From Hypsibius dujardini (Eukaryota > Tardigrada > Eutardigrada > Parachela > Hypsibiidae), in NCBI GenBank assembly GCA_001579985.1, contig LRSR01008198.1, positions 1-45,958 on the forward strand: a stretch of 45,958 nt of DNA, in the 5' to 3' direction. Under the pieces are notes generated by a model that was not told the DNA's origin, made no database searches, and worked only from the letters and a program-made list of their open reading frames with translations. Below, piece after piece: positions 23,684-33,267 of the stretch (position 1 is its first letter; every line of letters begins with the position of its first letter). The position numbers and the translations under genes are program-made.

Positions 23684-24327
23684 GGTGCAGAGTGGAGAAG
23701 TGGAGTCCTTGAAAACAGCAAATAATGGGAAATTTTGACCTTCAAAAGTTTATCGATCTTCAAAATCGTTTGTCGGTGAGGTGACGTCAGAAAAAAATGG
23801 GTGGATCATTAGGATCTCACGTTGCGGAGAATAAATAAAGTCTTTAATATATAAATAAATAAATTAGACAAAAATACACACAAACCTCTTATAATTCTGA
23901 AAATGGAAGAAGAGCTTGTTCAGTTTGGCTGGTTGGTTGGGGAACACGAAAACATTGTGTTTGCGTTCCAAACGGAACGGACAAAAAAGGGCGGAGCGGA
24001 ACGGGCAATACGAAGCAATGTCTCTGTCCGTCTCATGTCACATCGCCCTTTTACTCGGATCGAATGGAAATCTTTTCACAGATTTCTCCTTTTCGTTAGC
24101 TTTCACAGTTTTCTTTTTTATTTCCACGAGAAGCAGTTTTCGGAAAATCTGCTGTTGAATATTTGGGACGTGTGAGGGTGATAGGAGGTGAGGAAGGCCC
24201 TTCTTTTTCCGTTTTGGCTGGCCGAGATCTCATTTCCAAACTTGAAGAAGTGCTAGCGGCGGTTATGTTAATTGCATTTTGGTTCTCTATTTTTTCAGAT
24301 TGTATTTCTTTCGCCATACGATAGGAA

Positions 24328-24371
24328 ATGGCTGAAATGACAATGCCACCGCTGGAGACTCCAGATGAGTC
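24328..24371 (+). CDS. Possible first coding exon, unassigned
   Basis: ATG followed by 14 full codons ending in a strong gtgagt donor, with a polypyrimidine-cag acceptor just upstream at about 24297. This is the pattern of a first coding exon behind a 5' UTR intron. No downstream exon was placed with confidence, so it may be chance. Confidence 0.2.
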
Positions 24372-25388
24372 GTGAGTGGGCTCCCTGCACTTTTTTGTCA
24401 TGCTTCTGCGTTAATAACGTTTATGAAGCATTCCGAGTGTTCTCGTGACTTTTTCCAAAATACTGAGTAATCTATCTGTAACTGTTTCGGATTAAATTCC
24501 GTTTGAAAAAATCCCCGTTAAAACTCCGCCAGACCATGATTTTATGCAGCATGGAGCATAATTAGCCTCCGTGCTAGCGAAATATCTCCGGCTTGTTGTT
24601 GACTGGTTGAGAGCGAGCGCCCTCTGCCTGTCCATCCTTGGGATTTCGGTTGATGGTCAACCAGGACCGCACCGATAGAGGGGGGGAGGGACTGAGGCAC
24701 TGTGCCCCTCTCTGGATTTCGATCGTGCCAGAGACACATACGAAAAAAGTCAGAGGCACCGCGGCTCGTGTGAAAGACACATGTCTACACTAGGGCACCA
24801 TTTTTTTCGAATCGTCGTTAAAATCGTCTAGACTGTGGTGAAACATTTTTTTACAATCAATCAATCAATCAAGTTCTAAGGTTAGTCAATGTACAATCAA
24901 TCGAGAGGGAAAGCAGATGGCTTTAGAACAAGCAATCAATTAATTGCACCCACACCCAGCGGTAAATGCAGTGGTAACGTTTCCATCTTTGAAAATTCCC
25001 CAAAAATAAATTCGCATATCTATGGTGGTGACATAATTTTTTTTATTCATCATTTAAATAGGTCTTAATAAAAAAACATGTCCAGGTGATTCTGAATTTG
25101 GAACTTGAATAACTCCTTAAGTCAGCACGGCCTTGGACTACTATATATGTGCTATGGATCAACCGTTTATCCATAGTACATACGGTGTGCTGCTCCGTTC
25201 GGCAGTGCATTTCTCTGTCTAGTGACTGGTTTCGGATGGTCGCCCTACTCGGTTGTCGTTTGGTTGAGTTTCCATGATCTGATCTCCTTTGAGAACGAGA
25301 TGGGTTTGGATTGGGATAGGACGGAATCCGATGGGATCATGGGAATTATGAGCCCAATAAATAGACTCTGAAACATTCTGCTTGGGGG

Positions 25389-25639
25389 CCAAAGAGCGGG
25401 CACTGGCCGTGTCGCTGGCAGCCAAACAGAAGGCCACACCAACCGCTTTCCGGAACTTCGCAAAATTTTCCCAAAAGAGAAAACCATGCTTCACATTTAC
25501 CATCTCTAAGTAGATGGTTGAGAAATAGGATGGTCCATCCCCTTGGGTCCCTAAGTAGATGGTTGAGAATTAGGATGGCCCATCCCCTTGGGTTCCTAAG
25601 TAGATGGTTGAGAATTAGGATAGCCCATCCCCTTGGAAA
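25389..25639. repeat. Dispersed repeat followed by three 45-bp tandem units
   Basis: 25389-25505 is a GC-moderate segment (gggcactggccgtgtcgctg ... aaaaccatgcttcacattt) that recurs at 28746-28853. It is followed by three 45-bp units starting ctaagtagatggttgagaa at 25506, 25551 and 25596. The second location has only one partial unit. Confidence 0.85.
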
Positions 25640-25939
25640 AGTTCTTCCGATGAGAACCCAACCCTAATTGTCGGTGGCTACATCCGGCTAGATTTCAATT
25701 ATTACGAGTAACTGTGAATCCATCGGCGAAATTTCGGTCGCTTTCATACTGCTCCGTGAGCGACTTACGACTCGATGTGTTGTTAGGGTTTCCGGTTTTC
25801 AAAAATCCCACAAAAATGGCGTCTTTACATATTACAGAACACAGTACGCGACTTCATTCTTCCTACGGCATCTTCTAGCATTGCACCTGGTGTAAGAGTA
25901 TTAAAAGTTTTTTGTTAAGATCATCAAGCTGCGCCAAGA

Positions 25940-26090
25940 CATGGTCATCACTCTGAAGCGACAGACCCTCTACATCGGACGGGAAAACTTTGTTGATGAG
26001 GAGAACATATTGGCCGATCACGTCACTTCGGAGTGATCCTGCCTCACTTCAAAGAACAATGCGAGAAGCTGGAATTTTTTATGGAGAAGT
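25940..26090 (+). pseudogene. Possible decayed coding fragment
   Basis: Protein-like residues switch frame near 26000: VITLKRQTLYIGRENFVDE in one frame, then SRHFGVILPHFKEQCEKLEF and a stop in another. No splice pair bridges the shift that I can see. It may be a pseudogene, an exon boundary I have misread or coincidence. Confidence 0.2.
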
Positions 26091-26523
26091 GACCACAATC
26101 TTCGGCCATGGTGAAGACCGCTGCGTCGTCGGCGATGGGACTGAGGGGATGAGGGCCCAACGGAAGTCCGCCATGCCGTTCAGTTCCTTTGACCAATGCG
26201 TCGTGGTTGGGACAGTTGAGCTGAAAATACCAATTTTATTTTTCTTGCAGCGGATTAATAGCAGTTGCATATAGAAAGGACGCCGAATGCAGCCGAGCCG
26301 AGTCTGTTTAATTAACCATTTGGAGCTGAGTGGCTGAGTCAGATTGGAAGATCGGTCTCTGTTTGCATTCACGTGCTGAATTCCTTCTGTTATCTTCTGT
26401 TTTCTTAACGCAAGATACAGGTATGTCCTTCGTTTCCTATTGATCATTTCGTATCGTTGATATTCTGCTGTAAATAATAATGTGGTACAATGAGCGTTGG
26501 ATGAGAGGCGATTGTGTGGTGAC

Positions 26524-26825
26524 AGGAGCAGGAGGGCGTGAAATTATCCGACCGGACAACCGCCGGCGGAACTCTGGCATGCAGAGTGCAGCGCCATCTG
26601 CTCGGAACTACAACTGAACTGGAGGTTTCGCTTTATTTGAAAGTTGGGACTTGGCAAGGCGTCATAAGAAGTCCCGAATATTTCGCGAATACAATTCAGA
26701 ATATGAATCCGGTTCGAGAAGAAATTGCACACATAAGTGGTTTTAACCAGGCTGATTTTATCCCTGTATCAAATTTAGGTCAACTAAAAGCAAAATACGG
26801 CATAAAATACGAGCAACCTGTATGA
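26524..26825 (+). CDS. Hypothetical protein, terminal exon
   Basis: A gagcag acceptor near 26529 opens a frame of about 97 codons to TGA at 26823-26825. The residues look genuinely coding: HLLGTTTELEVSLYLKVGTW, then QGVIRSPEYFANTIQNMNP and VSNLGQLKAKYGIKYEQPV. The frame has no ATG near its 5' end, so an upstream exon is required; the fragments at 24328 and 25940 are possible but unproven partners. I do not recognise the family. Confidence 0.4.
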
Positions 26826-26874
26826 TACGAGTACCACCAACCACCTGACTCGGTTAAAACACCAGTGCACAAAC

Positions 26875-27030
26875 ATGGCCCGCAGGTTTTGTTTACAGAA
26901 CGAGTACAATTGCGCGAAACATGACTTCATCCGGCGTTCGGCCAGTCACGAGCCGAACGAGCTGCCGAAGTACCAGTACAATAATGTTTTTCGAATAATG
27001 AAAATAGCCCCACTAGTCACAATTAATCGC
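26875..27030 (+). CDS. Hypothetical exon beginning with ATG
   Basis: ATG opens MARRFCLQNEYNCAKHDF, then IRRSASHEPNELPKYQYNN, with coding-like codons, running to a possible gtgagt donor after ATTAATCGC at about 27031. It faces the 3' end of the methyltransferase gene on the other strand. No continuation exon was found. It is weakly supported. Confidence 0.22.
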
Positions 27031-27062
27031 GTGAGTACTTCCCCATATACAAAATCTCGCTT

Positions 27063-27493
27063 TTATATAACTGGCTTGACTGCAATTGATCCAATCGCTT
27101 CGCGACCGCCATTGCGCAGGTCCTCCGGGTAATTGGGTCGTGCAATGTATCCGCATCGGTCGATTTGAAAGTTTGCTTTGGAGAGTTCCCGTTCGAGCAC
27201 ATCCGTGTCGTAGAGGTGCAGATACGAAGGCATATGTTGCTTGCGCTTGGTTGATAGGTCTGCAACCTGGACGAAGCCGGGCCACTCAACGGAATTTGCT
27301 TTTCGTTCGAGGTACTTGTCGAAGATCTCTTTATGACTTCCCAAGTAGACGGACTCAGCTACAACCATGAGACTTGTTTCAGGATTATGTTCCAAGAAGG
27401 TTAACACAGAGTTCCAGACGATCGACAGGATGACAGTGCCAGACAATAAAGTAGGTTGACTCACACCATACCGAGGGCGGGCCGACGAACAGG

Positions 27494-27535
<42 letters not shown>

Positions 27536-27548
27536 CGCAGACAGACAC

Positions 27549-27579
<31 letters not shown>

Positions 27580-28130
27580 AACAAGTAGACCGGCAATTAA
27601 TAAGAAACTCTTACCCGTGAGACATAGGCGACCACCGGGCACCAGCCATTTGAAGAACTTCGCAAGAACTGTACGTAATTCTTCTCCAGTTAGAAAATGA
27701 ATCCAGCGGCAAGCCAATATTCCGTGCAGACTGCCGGCCGGCAGTTCCAAGTCCAGAACGTTTCCCGGTAGGAGACGCAGATGCGTGCGATCTTGGGCAG
27801 TGACTGATGTCCATAGGGCGTCCAGATGGTTTTCCGAAAGGTCCTGTACAATGTTTTATTAATTAACTTTAACTTTATTTAGTTTTTTATGACTTGAATC
27901 TTCAAATGACCTACGTTGGCGATGACGTCAGCTCCAGCTTTAAGGAGCAATTTAGTAGTGTATCCGAAAGCGACACCAAAATCGGCGACCTTAACGGGTT
28001 TCGGGGATGTTTTTATGATGTCAATAAATTCTTCGCAATAGCTGTCCAGATATTCAATCATAAATCCCTTCTTATTCTCGGTCAGCAGGAATGAACCTGC
28101 GGGCGTTGCCGACTGCAGAACGTTCGTCAT
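27063..28130 (-). CDS. Class I SAM-dependent methyltransferase, bacterial-like
   Basis: Three exons (28130-27915, 27843-27615, 27358-27063) join at phases 0 and 1 into 246 residues. The Rossmann methyltransferase motifs are clear: motif I VADFGVAFGYTT (residues 48-59), the acidic residue after strand 2 in VIANDLSENH (Asp73), NVLDLELP (motif II), and FFKWLVPGGRLCLTAES (motif III, the last part completed exactly by exon 3). The N-terminus MTNVLQSATPAGSFLLTENK and the LTAESVYL junction resemble free-standing bacterial methyltransferases. The substrate is unknown. Intron 2 contains a CAGA microsatellite. The introns and neighbours show it is a resident eukaryotic gene. Bacterial ancestry by lateral transfer is an inference from overall look, not tested. 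Start is the first ATG, directly after a coding-free region. Confidence 0.87.
27488..27592. repeat. CAGA microsatellite (methyltransferase intron 2)
   Basis: Interrupted run of caga with some caaa and cgca units, lying wholly in the intron between methyltransferase exons 2 and 3. The apparent Cys/Val/Ser repeat protein on the minus strand is an artefact. Confidence 0.9.
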
Positions 28131-28745
28131 CTCGACAAATATTCAGTCAAAACTTTCGACAAAGGTCAGAAATCGGACGTGCGAATGAAGGAGAGAGCAC
28201 ACCAGCACAGCTACAGAACAGAACAGAAAATTCTATTTATCTAACAAAATATCGAAGACAGTTTTTTAAAGTCGTAACTGATGCTTTCAAATTATTGTGA
28301 AATTTTAGGACGTCACAGACACTCAGTTTTTGCAGTACAAGTAAAAAACTCACGTCACATCCTCCAACGCGGAGATTAAGAATTTAGAAAGAAATAAAAG
28401 AAAACTCCGAAAATGTTGAGGCTGTGTTATTAATACTGTTTACGGCAGCATGAAATGGCGCTTCTTTTATCCGACATGTCATCGCTCGCCAGTCGCCACA
28501 CACCCCGTGAGGAACCAATCATGCAAGCTGTACTCACTGCGTAGTCACACGATCTGCACTCTCTCTCTCTCGCTCCGGGTCGCGATGCTTTCGGCTCAAT
28601 GAGGTCGTTTGCAGCGGCAAAGCATTACCGATGTTGTTGTTTTTTACGAGTGCTTTAGTCTGTTTTTCAAATGTTGAGCTGGCTTCGTATGACGAATGAT
28701 TCTTCGTTCAGATGGGTTTTGCCGTCGTCTTAGGTACTGCCAAGG

Positions 28746-28886
28746 GGTGGGCACTGGCCGTGTCGCTGGCAGCCAAACAGAAGGCCACACCAACCGCTTT
28801 CCGGAACTTCCCAAACTTTTCCGAAAAGAGAAAACCATGCTTCACATTTCCCATCCCTTAGTAGATGGTTGAGAAATAGGATGGCA
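28746..28886. repeat. Second copy of dispersed repeat
   Basis: Nearly identical to 25389-25535, including agccaaacagaaggccacac and the tagtagatggttgagaaata tail. The flanks differ completely, so it is dispersed and not part of a segmental duplication. Confidence 0.85.
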
Positions 28887-29121
28887 TTCAACATACATTA
28901 TCTATTTCATACCTAGTGTAGTAGTGTGAACAATTTGGGGAACCCGAGTACGATGTCCGTGACGAAGAACCGGAGAGAGGAAAAACAGCAGCGCCACCTA
29001 TGTAGCTGCTGGTCGAGCACAGGCTTAACCACCATGCCACGTACGTACTGCACGATTGGAGAGCAAAAAAACAAAGAAAAAGGTGAACTAATGAATCTAT
29101 TGAAGTTAGAAGACCCACTTT

Positions 29122-29509
29122 GAAGTACTTGTAGAGTACGGCAGGATCTTCCAGAACTCCTTACGAGGTAAAACTCCCAATGCTGCGCACGTTCGGAAAT
29201 AGTATAAATACCGCGTTCGCACACTTTTCCCTCATTTTTTGTCGATATTTTGGGTTCAACAATAAAATCAAAAATAAATCGGACAAACATATGTGACAAT
29301 AATTTTGACAATAAATTAAAAGTACAATTTTTCAAAAATCGAAAAACAAAAAAGAAACCTTGTGGCTTTTTTGATTGATATACGTCACAATTTTGTCCTG
29401 TTTACCGTGTCGTGCACAGCATTTATGCCAAATCAAAACTTGCGCAGCATTGGGAGTTTTACCTCTTAAGGAGTTCTGGAAGATCCTGCCGTACTGTACA
29501 AGTACTTCA
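29122..29509. mobile_element. Inverted-repeat MITE-like element, family E
   Basis: The left arm at 29122-29188 (gaagtacttgtagagtacgg onward) is reverse-complemented at 29442-29509 over about 66 bp with few mismatches, including tcttccagaactcctta and aaaactcccaatgctgcgca. The 250-bp AT-rich core has no transposase. Only one copy is seen here. Confidence 0.85.
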
Positions 29510-29943
29510 TAATGAGTCCTCACGTCGACAGTGAGAATACTAGCCTCTGATCGGTCAGCCCTTACTCCGGCCCGGAGTAGGCAGCGATGACCTTACCATA
29601 TCCGCTGCCCAGGGGACGGATTTCGGACAATTCAAGTTTTGAAAACTACATTTGCAAATATAATTAACTTTTACACAAAATAATGTAGTATTTAATGATT
29701 AATTTCACTTTTTATTTGTATTTGTTGTACAATTCTGAATTGAAACAAGATTAATTAAAGGCATCTGCGCCCTCTATGCAAACGCCAAGGGCAGCTGCAC
29801 TGGACATTGTCCGTGTGTTACATGTAGGGAAAAATGTTGAAGCGTGTACGAACTACTGTACGAACTCGTAATGCTACAACTGGACTATAGCGATCTTCTG
29901 AAGGAAGGAGATTTGGCATGGTCAGCATTTACATGACACATGA

Positions 29944-30104
29944 CATGTCAGAGGACAGGGAGGAATAATGGAGCAAGGGGAGGGGAGGCAATTGTCACGT
30001 GGACAGAGTCTAGAGAGACACCTGGCATGTCGTAGAACAGGGAGGAATAAGGGAGCAAGGGGAGGGAGGCAATTGTCACGTGGACAGAGCGTAGAGAGAC
30101 ACAT
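29944..30104. repeat. 82-bp tandem duplication
   Basis: Two adjacent units containing acagggaggaata, gagcaaggggagg and ggcaattgtcacgtggacag. They differ by a few substitutions and small indels. Confidence 0.88.
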
Positions 30105-30363
30105 GACTTCTTCACTGCTGAGACTGATATTTCTCAGCTGTTTCCCAGAAGAGAAGCGAAGTAACTCTGGCGTCGAACATTCTTCCCTTGACAAGATTCC
30201 CGATTGTTAATTGCTTCCACAGTCGTACTACATATTTCTTATGAGTCCGTAACTATCGTTTTTTCATACAGGACTTTCCAGCTCTCAGGTATGTCGATCA
30301 AAATACGCCCAGTTAAATGACATTTGACCATTTGACAGCTCTTGATTTGGCATTGCAGGAGTC

Positions 30364-33105
30364 ATGAGTGCCTCCACCGCTTCTGGAGCAGAAGTAAAGA
30401 AGCGTAAGTGCAGTACGGGACGAGTACAGTGGGGTCTAAAGTATTTCGTCCTGTCATTGCCAATTCGCATTAATCTACAGTGCAGCCGGCAATTATTCAT
30501 GTGATTGAACTGAGAAATAAATATAATAAATAAAATATATGGCTGCCTGCACACGGGTTCATTATAAATAAAATGTTCATTATTTTAGCCATCAAGTGCA
30601 CATTCAAGGGCTGTCGATTTGCCACAACCACCAACCAGCGCTTGCAAAGCCACAGGGATCGGAAACACAAGGGTGCGTGGGTCCGACGGATTACAGGCCT
30701 CCGTATTATTTCAGGTACTGTTTTAGTACCGGCGCACAATGACGTAGGTCTCTCTTGTATTGTAGATCCAGAGCAAGGACTGTTCAGATGCACAGAGGCG
30801 GGTTGTTCCTTTCCGGGAACCTACACCTTCTCCATGTGGAAGCGCCATCAACAAGTTCACAAATGTACCGCACGATTTTCATCGTTTGCTACTCGGTATC
30901 GCAATGGTTATACCTTACCCAGTATACATGGTGTTGTTTTCTCCTTTTTTGAAGCCAAAAAGCCGATCCCGTGTCTGGTGGACGGATGCTCGTACGATAC
31001 ATTCCGTCCGGATAATCTCACGTGAGAATCAAATTTCGAAATATCAGGACCTTCATTTGCACGCCAGCGGAAGCTGCAACTTCTTAAATTGCATAATTCA
31101 ACGTTTCTGTTTGGCTGGAGCTATTTTACCCCTCCCTAGTACTGTGGGAGCTATTTTACCCCTCCCTGGGACCCAGTAGAGCCCTGGCTATTTTACCCCT
31201 CCTATGCTGTCCGTTCGTCCGTCGTCCGTCCGTCAATCGTTGCTGTTCATCCGCTATGTTCAGCCGCTGCCCCTTGTTCGACCGTCTGTCCGACAACGGA
31301 CGGACAGACGGTCGGACGGATTCACGACGGACAGACGGAAAACGGACGGATGGATGACGGACAGACTGATGAACGGACGGGCAACTTAGGAAGGGTTAAA
31401 TAGCAGGGGCGCGATTTGGGCCTCTAGTGATGTATACAGGGAGGGGTAAAATAGCCAGGCTTCTACTGGGCCCTTGAGAGGGGTAAGATAGCCGGGGTGC
31501 TATTAGGCCCCTATCGATGTTTTCAGGGAGGAGTAAAATAGCCGGGGTCCTATTGGGTCCCAAAAAGGGGAGTAAAACAGCCACTCCGTTTCTGTTTTGT
31601 AGGGCCCATGTCCAGCGTTACCATACTCGTAAGTACAGTGTAACTGTTCTACGTTTTCGCACACTAGCACTACTGTGGCTAGTTAACGCATGGGTCTGCA
31701 GTGTAAATCAAACATGCGTGATCGTGATTATTTATAAAGGTATTTGTATTATCGTCGCAAGTTTTGTGTAGCTCTAGACGCAGCAGAATTTCGCTGCAAG
31801 GAGAAGCGTTGTAAGTATCTCGGTGGAACGAAAGCCGATCTCGAGCGGCACATGTTCTCCCACACCAGAGACTGGCCGTTAGGCTGCGACTACTGCACGT
31901 TTCGCGCTTATCAAGTCAGCAAAATCAAGGTGCATAAACAGAAGATGCATCCGAAAGAGTGGGCTGTGGAAGAAGCCGGTAAGGTCAAACTGATTTCCAA
32001 AGTCCATTCATATGTCTTATTTTTACCGCTCAGCTAGTTAGACTGTTGTACTAGGCTAGCACCAGCTAATGAGCCCTAATCATGTCATCGTAGAAGCCGC
32101 TGTCCTCAAAGTACGGAAACCCGCCGGTTTGGTAAGCCTCGTCTCCGCTGCCGCTTCTGTGGATTCTGTCTCGACTTCTTCAAGTAGTTGGACCGCTCTT
32201 CAGGAAGATCTCAACAATGAAATCACAACCGGTATGGCGTGTGTTTGAACATTTGAGACTTATTACTAGTGAGAGTAATAACTATTTCTTCTCAATGTCA
32301 TAGCTGCGGTCAGCTACCAATGTTCCGATTGCGAGTGCTGCTATGAAAAGCTTAAGGACCTGGAGAACCACGAGCAAACTCACACTGGTGAGTATGGAAC
32401 AGTCCTGCATTGCTCGTTGGCTGATCGCTGTGATGTCGACGTGAAATTATGCCGAGACTCGAGGATGGTGATGTTTAAATAACACTTTTGAATTCCAATA
32501 AAATTAAAGATACATTTTTATTTCTCGCCGATGTTAAATAAAATATATTTAAAATAAATGGCGCATTTTAAATAAAACTGGTCATCTTATTTGAACAGCA
32601 TGCCTAATTTATTATAAAAAACAACGCATAAAAAATAAATATAAAATACTGCAACCATAATTTCGGATTTAAATAAAATAAAAATATTATTTATTTAAAA
32701 GAAAAAGACCTCTTTTGGCTACTTTAAATAACATAATAAATATGTTTAAACAACACTACTCGAGGAACTGACCCGATCGCGATTTGTTTTGCAGAGGAAC
32801 GAGGCTACGAATGTCCCACCTGCGGATACTTCTCCAAGTTCGGCAATGTTATGATGGAACACATGAAACGCAAGGATCACCACAAGCAAATGCCGATGTG
32901 GGGAGTGAAGGAAGGCGGGGAGTGGCCGGTTGACGAGTTGAGTGACATCTTGGGTGATTTGGGCGTGCTGGACGACGATGTTTCCGGTGAGTCGCTGATG
33001 AAATTAGCTCGGCATGAACAATAGTTCTAAACATTTTTCCCGTGTACAGACGAACGAGACGATGAGGAGGAAATTGAAGACCTCGAGGTCGAGATCTCCA
33101 ATTAA
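30364..33105 (+). CDS. C2H2 zinc-finger protein, seven fingers, acidic tail
   Basis: Ten exons: 30364-30403, 30589-30672, 30766-30864, 30955-31021, 31603-31628, 31772-31978, 32094-32231, 32304-32387, 32795-32986, 33050-33105. They join in frame into 330 residues. Seven C2H2 fingers can be read, each with its Cys pair and His pair: CTFKGC..HRDRKH, CTEAGC..HQQVH, CLVDGC..HVQRYH, CKEKRC..HMFSH, CDYC..HKQKMH, CSDC..HEQTH and CPTC..HMKRKDH. The first four have the C-x4-C spacing. Finger 3 is split by a 26-bp micro-exon (exon 5) that supplies its histidine helix. A Ser/Ala linker separates fingers 5 and 6, and the C-terminus is strongly acidic (DERDDEEEIEDLEVE). Probably a nuclear DNA- or RNA-binding protein; no orthologue is named. 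Intron 4 holds an inverted-repeat element and intron 8 is extremely AT-rich. Confidence 0.9.
31119..31592. mobile_element. Inverted-repeat MITE-like element, family D copy 2 (zinc-finger intron 4)
   Basis: Starts with two gctattttacccctccct units, has a ccgtccgt/acggacgg self-complementary middle and ends with several ggggtaaaatagccggggt units spaced by about 40 bp. It shares order, spacing and specific words with the element in TRIC intron 1 (4198-4566). Confidence 0.78.
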
Positions 33106-33267
33106 TACCTGCGTTTTCCACATTAATACCTCTGCATTGAATGCTCTCGACTGCGAAAAATTCTGATACTGCCAGTTGTGTTCGGCAGTGTAATGTTTTT
33201 GTTTTTGTAAACCGAGTTGTGATGCGAAAAATAATCACACAATGAAGCTCTATCACATTAAAATAAA

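Larger units (their letters stand above)
23684..26520. other. Repeat-rich gap with possible coding scraps
   Basis: No confident gene. One possible small first exon lies at 24328-24371 (MAEMTMPPLETPDES then gtgagtgg, preceded by a ttttttcag acceptor). At 25940-26090 two overlapping frames read RQDMVITLKRQTLYIGRENF and RHFGVILPHFKEQCEKLEFF, offset by one base, which looks like a decayed or spliced fragment. The dispersed/tandem repeat at 25389-25639 is also here. Confidence 0.4.
28131..30363. other. Repeat-rich intergenic region
   Basis: No supported gene over 2.2 kb. It holds the second copy of the dispersed repeat (28746-28886), a large inverted repeat (29122-29509) and an 82-bp tandem duplication (29944-30104). 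The end contains the zinc-finger gene's 5' UTR. Confidence 0.5.

Noticed and set aside
27385-27596. Long Cys/Val/Ser-rich frame on the minus strand upstream of methyltransferase exon 3
   Set aside because: It is a translation of the CAGA microsatellite and lies between a good donor and the acceptor that restores LTAES.
27063-28130. Bacterial contamination as the source of the methyltransferase
   Set aside because: Two well-formed introns interrupt the gene, and it lies on a contig of clear animal genes.
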